Counted from the stretch's first letter, positions 54,136-62,436 are shown. The stretch is 64,000 nucleotides of DNA from Bog-473 sp963788125 (GCA_963788125.1 CAWBFN010000001.1:1054001-1118000), one strand, 5' to 3'. Made by a program: numbers and translations. Notes: generated by a model from the sequence alone, not told the origin.

Positions 54136-55413
54136 ATGGGTAAGTCAAACGAGTGCGGTGTGGAGCCTTCGGGCGACCGGTGCCAGCCAAGAGCGCCAGA
54201 AAGCGACTCGCTTGATGGACAGTCGGCGAGCACGGTTACGCAAGCTAACGCGGTAGCTCTGCTCGACCGCCTGCGTGAGGGCCTGGAGCGGCTCGGCACA
54301 CCAGGAGAGATACCCGCGTTTATCCGGAGAGCGCGGGGCCTCGCTGAGCTTTTAAAAACTGTCGATGCTGGACGCGAGATGGAGTTCCGCAGCGCTGTCC
54401 TCGTGCTAGAGGCCAAGTGCAGAGCGGGCGTTTTGCTGGCGAAGATGCAGAAGAACGCAGGTGGGCGACCCCGTAAAACCCATGACGCCGCGGAAGTGGT
54501 TTCGCCGCCCACGCTCGCAGAGCAAGAAATCGGCGCCAAGCAGAGCAGCAAATGGCAACGGCTTGCCACCGTGCCCGAAGCGGCATTCTGGACGTACTGC
54601 GAGGAGCGCGAGGCGCTCGGAGAACTCCCGACCGAGGCCGGGTTACTGAGGGTAGCCGACCGTCTCCAGACCAAGGTGGAGGAACACAGCGTTACGGGCG
54701 CAGGAGACTGTCGACCGAATGAGCCGAGCGGCGAAGTGGTGATGACAAGCCCGCAGCGAGGTCATTATGCGCCGGTCAATCCGGTTTGCCGGGGAACAGC
54801 GACAGCGTGCCCCGGTGTCCCAGACCACCGTGTGATAAGCGTAGTGATTGGGACCAACGCCGATTTGATCGCGGCGGTGTCGGCCCTCTGGATCGTTGAC
54901 GGCGACGTCGTACTCGATCCCACATGGGGCCAGGGGGCGTTCTGGCGCCTTGGCAGCCCCGATGGGCTAATCGCCCACGACCTCAAGACGGACGGGATCG
55001 ACTTCCGCAAACTGCCTGAGGCTGACGCGTCAGTCGACGTAGTCGTGTTCGATCCCCCCTACCGCCCTTCCCACGGCAGCAAGGCAGAGGATGGATTCTC
55101 CGACGCCTACGGACTGACCATCGAGATCGACACCATCAACGATGTGCTCTCGCTCTATGAAGACGGCATACGAGAGGCGTATCGCGTTTTGCGCTCAGGC
55201 GGGCGCGTGATGGTTAAAACCCAGGATATGAGCTATAGCAACCGGCTGCACATGGTCACGCTTGACGTGATGCGGATCATGATTGAGGCCGGGTTCGACA
55301 TAGCCGACCAGTTCATTCTTGTGGGGAACGCGGGGCCAGCCCGGACCGAACAGCGGCAGGAGCGTGCCGCCCGTTCTCACAGCATCTTGTGGATTGGGGT
55401 GATCCCCGAATGA
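54136..55413 (+). CDS. DNA methyltransferase with N-terminal ParB/DUF3102-like region
   Basis: 425 aa. Residues ~35-160 are helical with RARGLAELLKTVDA and IGAKQSSKWQRLATVPEAAF, resembling the regulatory part of phage ParB-like proteins. The catalytic half has motif I DPTWGQGAF (~residue 257) and motif IV VVVFDPPYRPS (~residue 300), the order of N4/N6-type enzymes (PF01555-like). Target sequence unknown. No restriction endonuclease is adjacent, so it may be an orphan or protective methylase. Confidence 0.78.
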   Translation: MGKSNECGVEPSGDRCQPRAPESDSLDGQSASTVTQANAVALLDRLREGLERLGTPGEIPAFIRRARGLAELLKTVDAGREMEFRSAVLVLEAKCRAGVLLAKMQKNAGGRPRKTHDAAEVVSPPTLAEQEIGAKQSSKWQRLATVPEAAFWTYCEEREALGELPTEAGLLRVADRLQTKVEEHSVTGAGDCRPNEPSGEVVMTSPQRGHYAPVNPVCRGTATACPGVPDHRVISVVIGTNADLIAAVSALWIVDGDVVLDPTWGQGAFWRLGSPDGLIAHDLKTDGIDFRKLPEADASVDVVVFDPPYRPSHGSKAEDGFSDAYGLTIEIDTINDVLSLYEDGIREAYRVLRSGGRVMVKTQDMSYSNRLHMVTLDVMRIMIEAGFDIADQFILVGNAGPARTEQRQERAARSHSILWIGVIPE

Positions 55414-55434
55414 GAGGAAGAGAAGGGAAGGACA

Positions 55435-55740
55435 ATGACGAACGACAGTTTTGGCCCCGAGGACACCACAGTACGCGGGCGGGACATGGGCATTTGGGTA
55501 TTCTACGAAGGGCAGAACCCCGAGCGCTTTGCGGCGGAGATGCTGGAGACATTCGGCATTGACGTCCACCACAATCCCGACAAGGAACGGCACTACGACT
55601 GGGGTGTGCCCATCGTGATGGACGATGGCACTGAATTCCGGGGGTACAACTTCTTCATCCCCGCGGGGGTGTTCCAGGCCATCTATTTGTCCGATCGCTG
55701 GGCGCTCTATTTGTCCGATCGCTGGCCGCGCTGGACATGA
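55435..55740 (+). CDS. Hypothetical acidic small protein
   Basis: 101 aa: MGIWVFYEGQNPERFAAEML core, DVHHNPDKERHYDWGVPIV, and a C-terminal duplication (IYLSDRW ... LYLSDRW) caused by a 24-bp tandem repeat at 55682/55706. No family recognised. Overlaps the next gene by 4 bases (ATGA). Confidence 0.6.
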   Translation: MTNDSFGPEDTTVRGRDMGIWVFYEGQNPERFAAEMLETFGIDVHHNPDKERHYDWGVPIVMDDGTEFRGYNFFIPAGVFQAIYLSDRWALYLSDRWPRWT

Positions 55741-56030
55741 CCGCAAAACTGGTGTGTGCCTGGTGTGGCGTCCAGAGACCGAAAGGAAGAGGTCGGGTCA
55801 TGACTGCGGGCCACTACATGGACGGGCTCGGTGTGCACGAGCCAGGAGATTTCTGGACTTCCTACTTCTCCGAGGATGTCAGCGCAAAGCTCATCCCCGA
55901 AGGGGGTCGGTGGCTTCTGGTGCTCGACCCGCAGCGATCCCACCTCGCACTGTTCCGCATCAACGCTCCCCTGGCCGGTGCCGTCCTACCGGCGTACGAG
56001 ATGATGGATGACGCGGATCGTGAGCGGTGA
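55737..56030 (+). CDS. Small protein with CxxC and HEPGDFWT core, paralogue of the 52019-52153 product
   Basis: 97 aa. A CAWC pair near residue 8, the shared core HEPGDFWTSYFSEDVSAKLIP plus GRWLLV (residues ~34-61), and an extra C-terminal 35 residues absent from the 44-aa paralogue. ATG overlaps the preceding stop; its own stop overlaps the next GTG (GTGA). Role unknown. Confidence 0.65.
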   Translation: MTAKLVCAWCGVQRPKGRGRVMTAGHYMDGLGVHEPGDFWTSYFSEDVSAKLIPEGGRWLLVLDPQRSHLALFRINAPLAGAVLPAYEMMDDADRER

Positions 56031-56974
56031 GCGCCGACTGCAAGGAGCCCGCTGGCGAAGGTGTTTTCCTCGCTCCGTCTGGCAAACCTCTCTTCCGTCT
56101 TGACCAAAAGGCAATCGAAGAGGACCCGGTGAAGTACATGGCGACGTTGCTCGACCGTGCCGCCGACTGGCTGGAGGACGCCGTGGCACTTGAAAGGGTG
56201 CGCGAGTTCAAGGCCATCGCACTCGGCCTCCAGACGGTGGTACAAGAGATGGATGTGGCGGAGGCCGCACAGCTGAGCGCCACGGAGATCGTCAGAAGGT
56301 GCGAGCGCAGGATCGGTCAGTTGGTCAAGAAAGGCCAGGAGAGCGGCGATATACGCGGTCCCGGCAAACCCTCCACCGCGGTGCAGGTTTCACCAGACGA
56401 TTTTTTCTCAGGCGCCAGGGTGAAGACCGAGACCTACGCTCTCGCTGACATCCCATCGGACCAGTTCGACGAGATCCTCAAGGAGGCCAGGTTCGACGGG
56501 AATCTCAGCCGCCGCAACGTTGTGCGCCTCATCAGAAATCTCGACACGCCGACCGAACCAGTCCGATGGAGCACGTGCCCCAGGAACATTCAAGAGGCGG
56601 TGGCGGACTTCCTCCATCGCGACGGCTACCTCAACTTCACCTACAACACCGAAGATGAACTCGATCACGGATGGAAGGGCCGTGCGTTCGTCGACCCCCC
56701 GAGGATTGAACCTCATGTTCTAGGACGATGGATCCTCAAGGCCCTCAGCGAACTGCGTGATGGTCACGTCAATGAAGTCCTTTTCTGGCTCCCCGCACCG
56801 CAGGCGAGCGATTGGTTCGTCGGTGTGACCTTGGAACCCTGTTTCATCGTGTTCCCGATCGGAAAGCAGGGCGGCGCTGCCGTCATCATTGCGTACTGGG
56901 GTGAGCGCCGCGACGACTTTGAGAACACGTTCGGGTACTTGGGACCGCTTGGACTATTCGACCCGTTCGAATGA
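56027..56974 (+). CDS. Dam-like methyltransferase relative with degenerate catalytic motif
   Basis: 315 aa. N-terminal ~165 residues are helical (EIVRRCERRIGQLVKKGQE; ALADIPSDQFDEIL) and resemble the region in the 54136 methyltransferase. The C-terminal ~145 follow the layout of phage N6-adenine methylases (PF05869): GRAFVDPPRIEPHVLGRWI, FWLPAPQASDWFVG, FPIGKQGG. Where active members have NPPY this has VDPP followed by Arg, so catalysis is doubtful. Its stop overlaps the start of an intact PF05869-like gene, suggesting a dimer partner. GTG 56027. Confidence 0.6.
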   Translation: MSADCKEPAGEGVFLAPSGKPLFRLDQKAIEEDPVKYMATLLDRAADWLEDAVALERVREFKAIALGLQTVVQEMDVAEAAQLSATEIVRRCERRIGQLVKKGQESGDIRGPGKPSTAVQVSPDDFFSGARVKTETYALADIPSDQFDEILKEARFDGNLSRRNVVRLIRNLDTPTEPVRWSTCPRNIQEAVADFLHRDGYLNFTYNTEDELDHGWKGRAFVDPPRIEPHVLGRWILKALSELRDGHVNEVLFWLPAPQASDWFVGVTLEPCFIVFPIGKQGGAAVIIAYWGERRDDFENTFGYLGPLGLFDPFE

Positions 56975-57597
56975 CTCGCCATTCTGGGGGAGACCAGACC
57001 ACACGACGAACGACGTTTCGTAACGTGAAGGTCGTTACGAAAAAGTGTCGACGCAGCCGCTGCCCCAACCGGTTCGTGATAGCGACCAGGGGGCGTCGAC
57101 GGAAGTACTGCTCTACTGCATGTCGGATGGCAGCATATCGGGCACGTCAGCGTGTTCGTGTGGAGCACCGATCAGGCAACGACGAGTGGGGCACTCCCAG
57201 GGACCTCTTCGACCACCTCGATGAGCGGTATGGACCGTTCACTGTCGACGCAGCAGCATCGGACGCCAATCACCTCTGCGCGCGGTTCTGGACGCGAGCG
57301 GACGACGGCCTGGCACAAGGCTGGTCGGGCGAGATCGTCTGGTGCAACCCTCCCTATAGTCAGGCTCGCAAGTGGATCGAGAAGGCGTGGCAAGAACGTG
57401 AGCACACGGTAATCGTGATGTTGCTTCGCCTCAGCCCCGGCACGAATGCGTGGCAACAGTGGATAATTCCAGAGGAATACGACGTGCATTACGAAGTCTT
57501 GCCTGGGCGGCTGAAGTTCAGCGGACACAAGAATGCAGCGCCCTTCGAATCTGCGGTCGTGGTGTTCGGTGCGGCGGTCAAGGGGAATCAGAGGTAG
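56971..57597 (+). CDS. Phage-type N6-adenine DNA methyltransferase with N-terminal zinc finger
   Basis: 208 aa. N-terminal Cys cluster (CRRSRCPNRF, KYCSTACR) and then a PF05869-like domain: EWGTPRDLFDHLDERYGPFTVDAAA, LCARFWTRADDGLAQGW, WCNPPYSQARKWIEKAW (catalytic NPPY) and LPGRLKFSGHKNAAPFESAVVVF. Methylates adenine, site unknown. ATG overlaps the stop of the degenerate homologue (ATGA). Confidence 0.85.
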   Translation: MTRHSGGDQTTRRTTFRNVKVVTKKCRRSRCPNRFVIATRGRRRKYCSTACRMAAYRARQRVRVEHRSGNDEWGTPRDLFDHLDERYGPFTVDAAASDANHLCARFWTRADDGLAQGWSGEIVWCNPPYSQARKWIEKAWQEREHTVIVMLLRLSPGTNAWQQWIIPEEYDVHYEVLPGRLKFSGHKNAAPFESAVVVFGAAVKGNQR

Positions 57598-57717
57598 GAC
57601 TTGCCAAATACCGCAAATCTCCCAGCGTTGTAACGTCTTAAGTCCATTTGCTGCGGGTCGGATGCCGGTGTACGGTCGCCCCGCGCCTCAACGCAACACG
57701 AGAAGAGGATAACGGTG

Positions 57718-58440
57718 ATGGATGACGGCGACGACAACCCGAACGCCGCTCTCCGCGAGGCCCAGCAGGACGCGAAGGATATAGAGCTGATTCGTGAGGA
57801 CCTTTTGTATGGCTACCCCCCGGATGCAGCTAATCGCGCTCTCAGTGCGGGTCTCACGAACGAGGTTCCCCGCCACTTATACGACCTTTGGAAGGGTGGG
57901 CGCATCAACAGGGATCGACTGCGCGACGCGATTCCTGATGTTTGGATACTCAACGAGTCACCATGTCGAAGCATTGGACAGTGGAAGTGGGCCGCTATGT
58001 TCAAGTCCGCCGGTTTCCTCTCTCAGACGACGGAAAGTCACATCCATAGTTTTGTCGACGGCTCGGTCACTCCTGTCGAGTCTCTTTACGCGAACACGTT
58101 CCACACAGAGGCGCCGCCCGGCTCACTGACCGTGTTCCGCGGCGACTCCTTGGAATCTCGTGGGCGCGGGATGTCTTGGACCTCATATCGCGAGTGTGCG
58201 GCGAGTTTCGCCGAGGATGGTCGCGCAAGTGTTGGAATACGGGCGGGCATCTTCCGAGCGGTCATCCCAAGCCGGGCGGTGCTTGCCATTTTCGGCGATT
58301 CCCGCGAGCAGGAGATCGTAGTAAATCCGCACATGCTACGTGGCCGCATTGAACGAGTGGAGACCGTTGAACCTGACTGGGATGAGATTGAGCGTCAGCG
58401 GCGCGACTTCGCCCGTGTCTTCCACCTTGAGGAGGGGTGA
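57718..58440 (+). CDS. Candidate ADP-ribosyltransferase (ART-fold toxin/effector)
   Basis: 240 aa. After a helical N-terminal part, residues ~137-205 show the R-S-E signature in order: Arg141 in LTVFRGDS, an STS-like SWTSY (153-157) followed by ECAASFAEDG, and an ExE pair Glu197/Glu199 in SREQEIVV. This is the pattern of arginine-type ART enzymes. No signal peptide, so intracellular. Preceded by ~120 bases with a likely promoter and good Shine-Dalgarno (GAGGA), so transcribed apart from the methylases. The PIN-domain gene follows. Identification is by motif only. Confidence 0.55.
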   Translation: MDDGDDNPNAALREAQQDAKDIELIREDLLYGYPPDAANRALSAGLTNEVPRHLYDLWKGGRINRDRLRDAIPDVWILNESPCRSIGQWKWAAMFKSAGFLSQTTESHIHSFVDGSVTPVESLYANTFHTEAPPGSLTVFRGDSLESRGRGMSWTSYRECAASFAEDGRASVGIRAGIFRAVIPSRAVLAIFGDSREQEIVVNPHMLRGRIERVETVEPDWDEIERQRRDFARVFHLEEG

Positions 58441-58579
58441 CATCTTGGTTCGCTCGCACTGCCCGGTGGGGACTCCTTCTGATCTGCGGAGAGCGTGGGT
58501 TAGACGACGGCCAGATCGCTAAAACGCAGCTGGCACGCTCAGCGCCAGCGAGGCGCGGACGATAGGGCGAAAATAAGGC

Positions 58580-59113
58580 ATGCTCACCTATCTACTAGAC
58601 ACCGGATGCCTAATCGCGGCGCAGACACCTGGGGAGCGATACCACTCCGCCGCAGCACAGCTCGTCGATGCAGGTGAAGCGGGACGCGTGAATCTGATCA
58701 CCGCGACAAGCGTTGAATACGATCTTGAAGCTGCAGGCATCGAGCGGGCTCAAGATCGACGCGAATGGCTGTCTGATCGCTCCTTCATACGACGGGTGCC
58801 TGGGCCGGTCCTCTTTGACATTTCGCGCCTCGATTGGGGCGACGTTATTGTGTCGGACGAGGATGCCGAGCTAATCACCAAGCTCGGGAGGGTCGTCGGG
58901 ACGCCTGCACCGAGCGGAACTCCTGGCGATGACTGGCGACGGGATCAGATCGACTTTCATCATGCTGCGGCGGCGGTTCTGGCAAAGGCCGACGCCCTCG
59001 TCTCAACGGATCTTCACGACCTCATAAGAAAACGTGACGCGATTTGGAGTGCGTGCGGACTGTGCGTATTGGACCCCGAGATGGCGCTGGCTCAACTCGA
59101 CGGCCTGAGTTAA
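58580..59113 (+). CDS. PIN-domain-like protein (putative RNase)
   Basis: 177 aa. PIN-like opening YLLDTGCLIAA with Asp7, a middle acidic SVEYDLEAAG, and the last acidic pair in DFHHAAAAVLAKADALVSTDLHDL. PIN domains are Mg-dependent RNases, often VapC-like toxins; no VapB-sized antitoxin gene abuts it. The 139 bases before it contain no gene I can support. Larger than typical VapC (~130 aa), so possibly another PIN subfamily. Confidence 0.6.
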   Translation: MLTYLLDTGCLIAAQTPGERYHSAAAQLVDAGEAGRVNLITATSVEYDLEAAGIERAQDRREWLSDRSFIRRVPGPVLFDISRLDWGDVIVSDEDAELITKLGRVVGTPAPSGTPGDDWRRDQIDFHHAAAAVLAKADALVSTDLHDLIRKRDAIWSACGLCVLDPEMALAQLDGLS

Positions 59114-59312
59114 AGGTCGCCGTTCTATTCTCGCTGCCACGCGATTGCATCGACATCTGGTGTACGACATCGGCTGGCCTTCTGGGGATGTACGGAACTA
59201 TGCCGGACTAGACGTCCGGTCCCCGAAACCTACCAACTCGCGTGCCTGTTTCCTTCCGGAATACTGCAAACCGGTGAATTGAGTGCTAGAAGTGCCGAAA
59301 AGGGAGATGGCC

Positions 59313-59564
59313 ATGGCAGCAACACCCGAAGCTCATGCCCGCATAGAGAGGATGATGCTCCACATTCAGCAGGTGGATGCTGGCCTGATCCCCGCCGATT
59401 CACCACCGGACTTTGTGCGGCCAGAGGGCGACCGTGCCCACGATGAGCGAGGACTGCCGTGGTGGTTCGGGCCTGACTACCACCCGACACCCCAAGCCCT
59501 CGCGGAGTTCTCCAAGCCAGTTGGCGCTCCTAAGGAGGACGAGCAATGGGACCTCGGGCTCTGA
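59313..59564 (+). CDS. Hypothetical small protein
   Basis: 83 aa, Trp/Pro-containing (GLPWWFGPDYHPTPQALAEF), no family recognised. Start ambiguous: GTG 59283, ATG 59307 or ATG 59313; the last has GGGAG six bases upstream. First of a four-gene run that continues with 4-base overlaps. The ~170 bases before it hold no gene I can support. Confidence 0.5.
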   Translation: MAATPEAHARIERMMLHIQQVDAGLIPADSPPDFVRPEGDRAHDERGLPWWFGPDYHPTPQALAEFSKPVGAPKEDEQWDLGL

Positions 59565-59565
59565 T

Positions 59566-59742
59566 GTGAGGATTCCCGACGGCGACGCGATTACCCCTTG
59601 GGGGAAGGCCAAGCACGAACTTTACGACGAAGGCGTGGCGAGGTTCGAAGCGGCGAAGGCAGCGGGACTGCATCCAGATCCGTTTCCCTGGCTCGCAGAA
59701 GGACGGGAGTCGAGCGAGATGGCACTCAGGAGGACCGAATGA
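59566..59742 (+). CDS. Hypothetical 58-aa protein
   Basis: GTG start one base after the preceding TGA; ends TGA overlapping the next ATG (ATGA). Helical, HELYDEGVARFEAAKAAG then Pro/Trp (PDPFPWLAEG). No family recognised. Support is the tight coupling on both sides. Confidence 0.45.
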   Translation: MRIPDGDAITPWGKAKHELYDEGVARFEAAKAAGLHPDPFPWLAEGRESSEMALRRTE

Positions 59743-60647
59743 AGGCAAGACTCCTCGGTCGTTTCCGCTCGCGGACTCCACGTGAATCCGAGCAGGCCCG
59801 TGAGCGCGCTCGGATTCGAATTAACGCGCTGGAAAAGGAGTTAGGCATCCCGGCGACGGTATGGGATGTACCCGCGCCAATGATGGTCAGCGATACTGGC
59901 ACTACGGAGGCCCTTCCTCCGCAGGAAGAACCCTCCAGTGCTCCGGCTGGTACCGGGTCACAGGGCACCTCTAGCAACGTCCCGGTGAAGACCCCAAAGA
60001 TCCGCGAAGACGTAGCGCGGAACGTCTGGGTCACCGAATTGACGGATGCTCAGCTCGACAAACTGCGCGGGCGCTACGAAACGAAGGGCGAGATCGGCAA
60101 TCTCACCATCGTCCGCACGGAGATTGCTCGGCGCTCCATCGTAGACAAGACGACCGTAGAGGTCGGCGACGACATACCCAAGTGGGTAAAGGTTGCCGAT
60201 TTGACGGATCTGCAGCTCGACCGGCTCCGCGCCCATTACGAAACCAAAGGTGAGACCGACAAGCACACCATCGTCTGCACAGAAATGATTCGGCGCGTTG
60301 CCACCCAAAAGGCGAAGGGCACCAAAGCTGGGACCGAGGAAGAACGGCGGGGCACCGGCAGCACCCCTCCGTCCTCCTCCGCCGTGAAGATGAAAATCGA
60401 TGAAGCGGTCGCACAAGCCAAGGCGGAGGGCTTTGACTACGAGAAGCGGGTCGCCCGCGACTGCAGGGAGTCCTCGCGTCGGAGCCCTTTGGAACTGAGG
60501 ATGACGAAGAAGTTCCTGGACGGGATAACCCAAACTTCGCTCGCCAAGGGCGACTTCGACGCGGCGGTCGTGTTCAGTGCTCGTGCAGAGGGCATCCAGC
60601 GGGCGTTGGAGGAAAAGACAGCATCACGACGCCGAGCGACAGCATGA
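59739..60647 (+). CDS. Hypothetical protein with two ~37-residue helical repeats
   Basis: 302 aa. Basic N-terminus, Pro/Ser linker, then two homologous repeats at residues ~96-132 and ~149-186, each built on DLTDxQLDxLRxxYETKGE and a second helix ending in IRR. The C-terminal region has SPLELRMTKKFLDGI and is basic. No family recognised; repeats suggest a protein- or nucleic-acid-binding scaffold. Confidence 0.55.
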   Translation: MKARLLGRFRSRTPRESEQARERARIRINALEKELGIPATVWDVPAPMMVSDTGTTEALPPQEEPSSAPAGTGSQGTSSNVPVKTPKIREDVARNVWVTELTDAQLDKLRGRYETKGEIGNLTIVRTEIARRSIVDKTTVEVGDDIPKWVKVADLTDLQLDRLRAHYETKGETDKHTIVCTEMIRRVATQKAKGTKAGTEEERRGTGSTPPSSSAVKMKIDEAVAQAKAEGFDYEKRVARDCRESSRRSPLELRMTKKFLDGITQTSLAKGDFDAAVVFSARAEGIQRALEEKTASRRRATA

Positions 60648-60862
60648 GCGACGATGAGAGCACTTTCCCGAGCATCGAAGAGGTCTACGGTAGATCCGTC
60701 GAGGTGCTCATCGCCGAGGGACGAACCCGCTGGGCGGCTCAGAAGGCAGCAGCGGACCCGATGAAGGAGGGATGGGAGCTGTGCGCATTCAAGCCCGGTC
60801 GCGAGGTCGCAGCGATCCTTCGTCGGTTCGCTGACTGCTCGCGACTACCTACGCCTCGCTAG
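60644..60862 (+). CDS. Hypothetical 72-aa protein
   Basis: ATG overlaps the preceding stop. Helix-rich, with SIEEVYGRSVEVLIAEGR and a C-terminal Cys. Not recognised. Convergent with the next minus-strand gene, overlapping by 14 bases. Confidence 0.45.
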   Translation: MSDDESTFPSIEEVYGRSVEVLIAEGRTRWAAQKAAADPMKEGWELCAFKPGREVAAILRRFADCSRLPTPR

Positions 60863-61064
60863 CCCCAGGAGGCCCCAGAGGCCCTCTGTCGGCCCCGGAG
60901 TAGTCATCGAACGCCACACCGCCAGCAGCCAACGCGTCCACCACTAAGGCGACCTGGGTGCCGAACTGCTCGGCTTCGACGCAGGTGCACCGGTCACCGT
61001 GGTCGCTATGGTGCCATCGGGCGAGGGCGAAGATGCCAACCCGGATGGCGTCGTCGCGGGTCAT
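60849..61064 (-). CDS. Hypothetical 71-aa protein
   Basis: Minus-strand frame with a short Cys/His patch (RWHHSDHGDRCTC) that could bind zinc, followed by a hydrophobic helix. ATG at 61064; convergent overlap with the plus-strand gene makes it uncertain. Confidence 0.35.
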   Translation of the reverse strand: MTRDDAIRVGIFALARWHHSDHGDRCTCVEAEQFGTQVALVVDALAAGGVAFDDYSGADRGPLGPPGASEA

Positions 61065-61121
61065 GAGATCACCGTACTAGGTGCCACCGATGGTTCCGAC
61101 GGATCGACATAGCCTGGCCGG

Positions 61122-61352
61122 GTGAAGGTCGTCCCATACCTACTGCTCGCCTTGCTCACCCTGGGCATCGGCCTCGGTGCCTTCCTGGGGGTGACCGAGT
61201 CGCCGGTGACGCATCCGAAGGTAGTGCTGGAACTGGTTGGACCATGCCCTCCGCCTCCCGATGAAACGAACGCACCTTGTCTGCAATGGGATTCCCGAGA
61301 GCATCAGTGGCGACTGGTGCAAAACCGACACCCATCTCGTGCGAATCGCTAG
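61122..61352 (+). CDS. Small membrane-anchored or secreted protein
   Basis: 76 aa from GTG 61122: an N-terminal hydrophobic helix (PYLLLALLTLGIGLGAFLGV) then a short extracytoplasmic tail with two Cys (CPPPP ... CLQW) that could form a disulfide. No family recognised. Confidence 0.45.
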   Translation: MKVVPYLLLALLTLGIGLGAFLGVTESPVTHPKVVLELVGPCPPPPDETNAPCLQWDSREHQWRLVQNRHPSRANR

Positions 61353-61522
61353 TCCGGAAGGACGTCGCCATTCCGTAGTGGCGTGAAAACGCTTGTCAAC
61401 GTCCCCCAGACCCCCAGGATGACCCATGTGCCCCGCAATGGCGACCCCTGGCGCTTCCTCCTCCTTCGTTCCAGACGTTGCCCTCCCGACGTTGGAATCC
61501 GGGTGACCGGTAGCCTTGGTCC

Positions 61523-62386
61523 GTGCTCCAGCACTTCTCTCGACGGGCCAGGCGCATCATCGTTCTGGCCGATGAGGAAGCGCGGCGCTTCAATCACCAC
61601 GCCATCGGTTCCGAGCATTTCTTGCTGGGTCTACTCCGGCAGGGTACCGGGGTAGCCGTCGGTGCGCTTGAGCGATTCGGGGTCTCTCTGGATGCGGTGG
61701 ATAACGAAATCCAAAAGCGCGTCGTCCCAGGGAAGGCCGTCTTTGACAAGTCCCTGCAGTTCACTCCCGAGGCCAAAAAGGTGCTCGATCTCTCATCGCG
61801 TGAGGCGCTTCATCTCAATCACGGCTATATCGGCACCGAGCATCTGCTGCTCGGCATCATTCGCGTGGGAGATGGAGTAGCGGTAGAGGTGCTGGTCAGC
61901 CTAGGCGTTGACCTTGAGCAACTCCGTAACGACGTCATCGACCACATCACAGAGTCGAGCGAATGGAGTGATCTGAAGCCGGACAACGCAGAAGCGGCGC
62001 GCTCTGGCGGCAGCTCCTCCGCCCCGTACCTCTCCATTGGCTCGACCTTCGATGATGTGGTCCTGGAGGGTTTGATGGAATTCCATGCGATGCGTTCAAA
62101 ACGGGTCTATCGACTGGGCTCGTCCGCATGGATGCAGGACCGCGTGCCCTTCATGATTCACCTTGGGAAGCCAGGCGCGAAGACGACCCTCTGCGGTTGG
62201 CCCCGACGTTGGCTTGAGATCACTGACACCGACGTCGTAGCGCAAACGGACAGGTACTTCGGTGGACGACCTCCCTTGTGTGCGGCCTGCCGAAGCATCG
62301 CAAACGGGGGCGAGGGGGGCCATTTCGGTCCGCTTATCGCCCGCGGCCGGATGGGCTGGTTCCGTCCACGTCCTCTCAAACCATAA
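61523..62386 (+). CDS. Free-standing ClpC N-domain fused to a Cys-containing C-terminal domain
   Basis: 287 aa, GTG start. Residues ~1-145 are a double Clp N-terminal repeat closely resembling ClpC1: RARRIIVLADEEAR, HHAIGSEHFLLGLL and HGYIGTEHLLLGII. There is no AAA module. The C-terminal ~140 residues have HLGKPGAKTTLCGW and PLCAACRS, a likely zinc site. Mycobacterial ClpC2 is a known ATPase-less ClpC1-NTD homologue that sequesters ClpC1-targeting antibiotics; by analogy this may be a decoy or adaptor for ClpC-dependent proteolysis, carried here on a mobile element. Confidence 0.75.
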   Translation: MLQHFSRRARRIIVLADEEARRFNHHAIGSEHFLLGLLRQGTGVAVGALERFGVSLDAVDNEIQKRVVPGKAVFDKSLQFTPEAKKVLDLSSREALHLNHGYIGTEHLLLGIIRVGDGVAVEVLVSLGVDLEQLRNDVIDHITESSEWSDLKPDNAEAARSGGSSSAPYLSIGSTFDDVVLEGLMEFHAMRSKRVYRLGSSAWMQDRVPFMIHLGKPGAKTTLCGWPRRWLEITDTDVVAQTDRYFGGRPPLCAACRSIANGGEGGHFGPLIARGRMGWFRPRPLKP

Positions 62387-62436
62387 GCGCATCCGAGACT
62401 GGCGACAAGGGGTCGGCCACCTCGATAGCATGCAGC

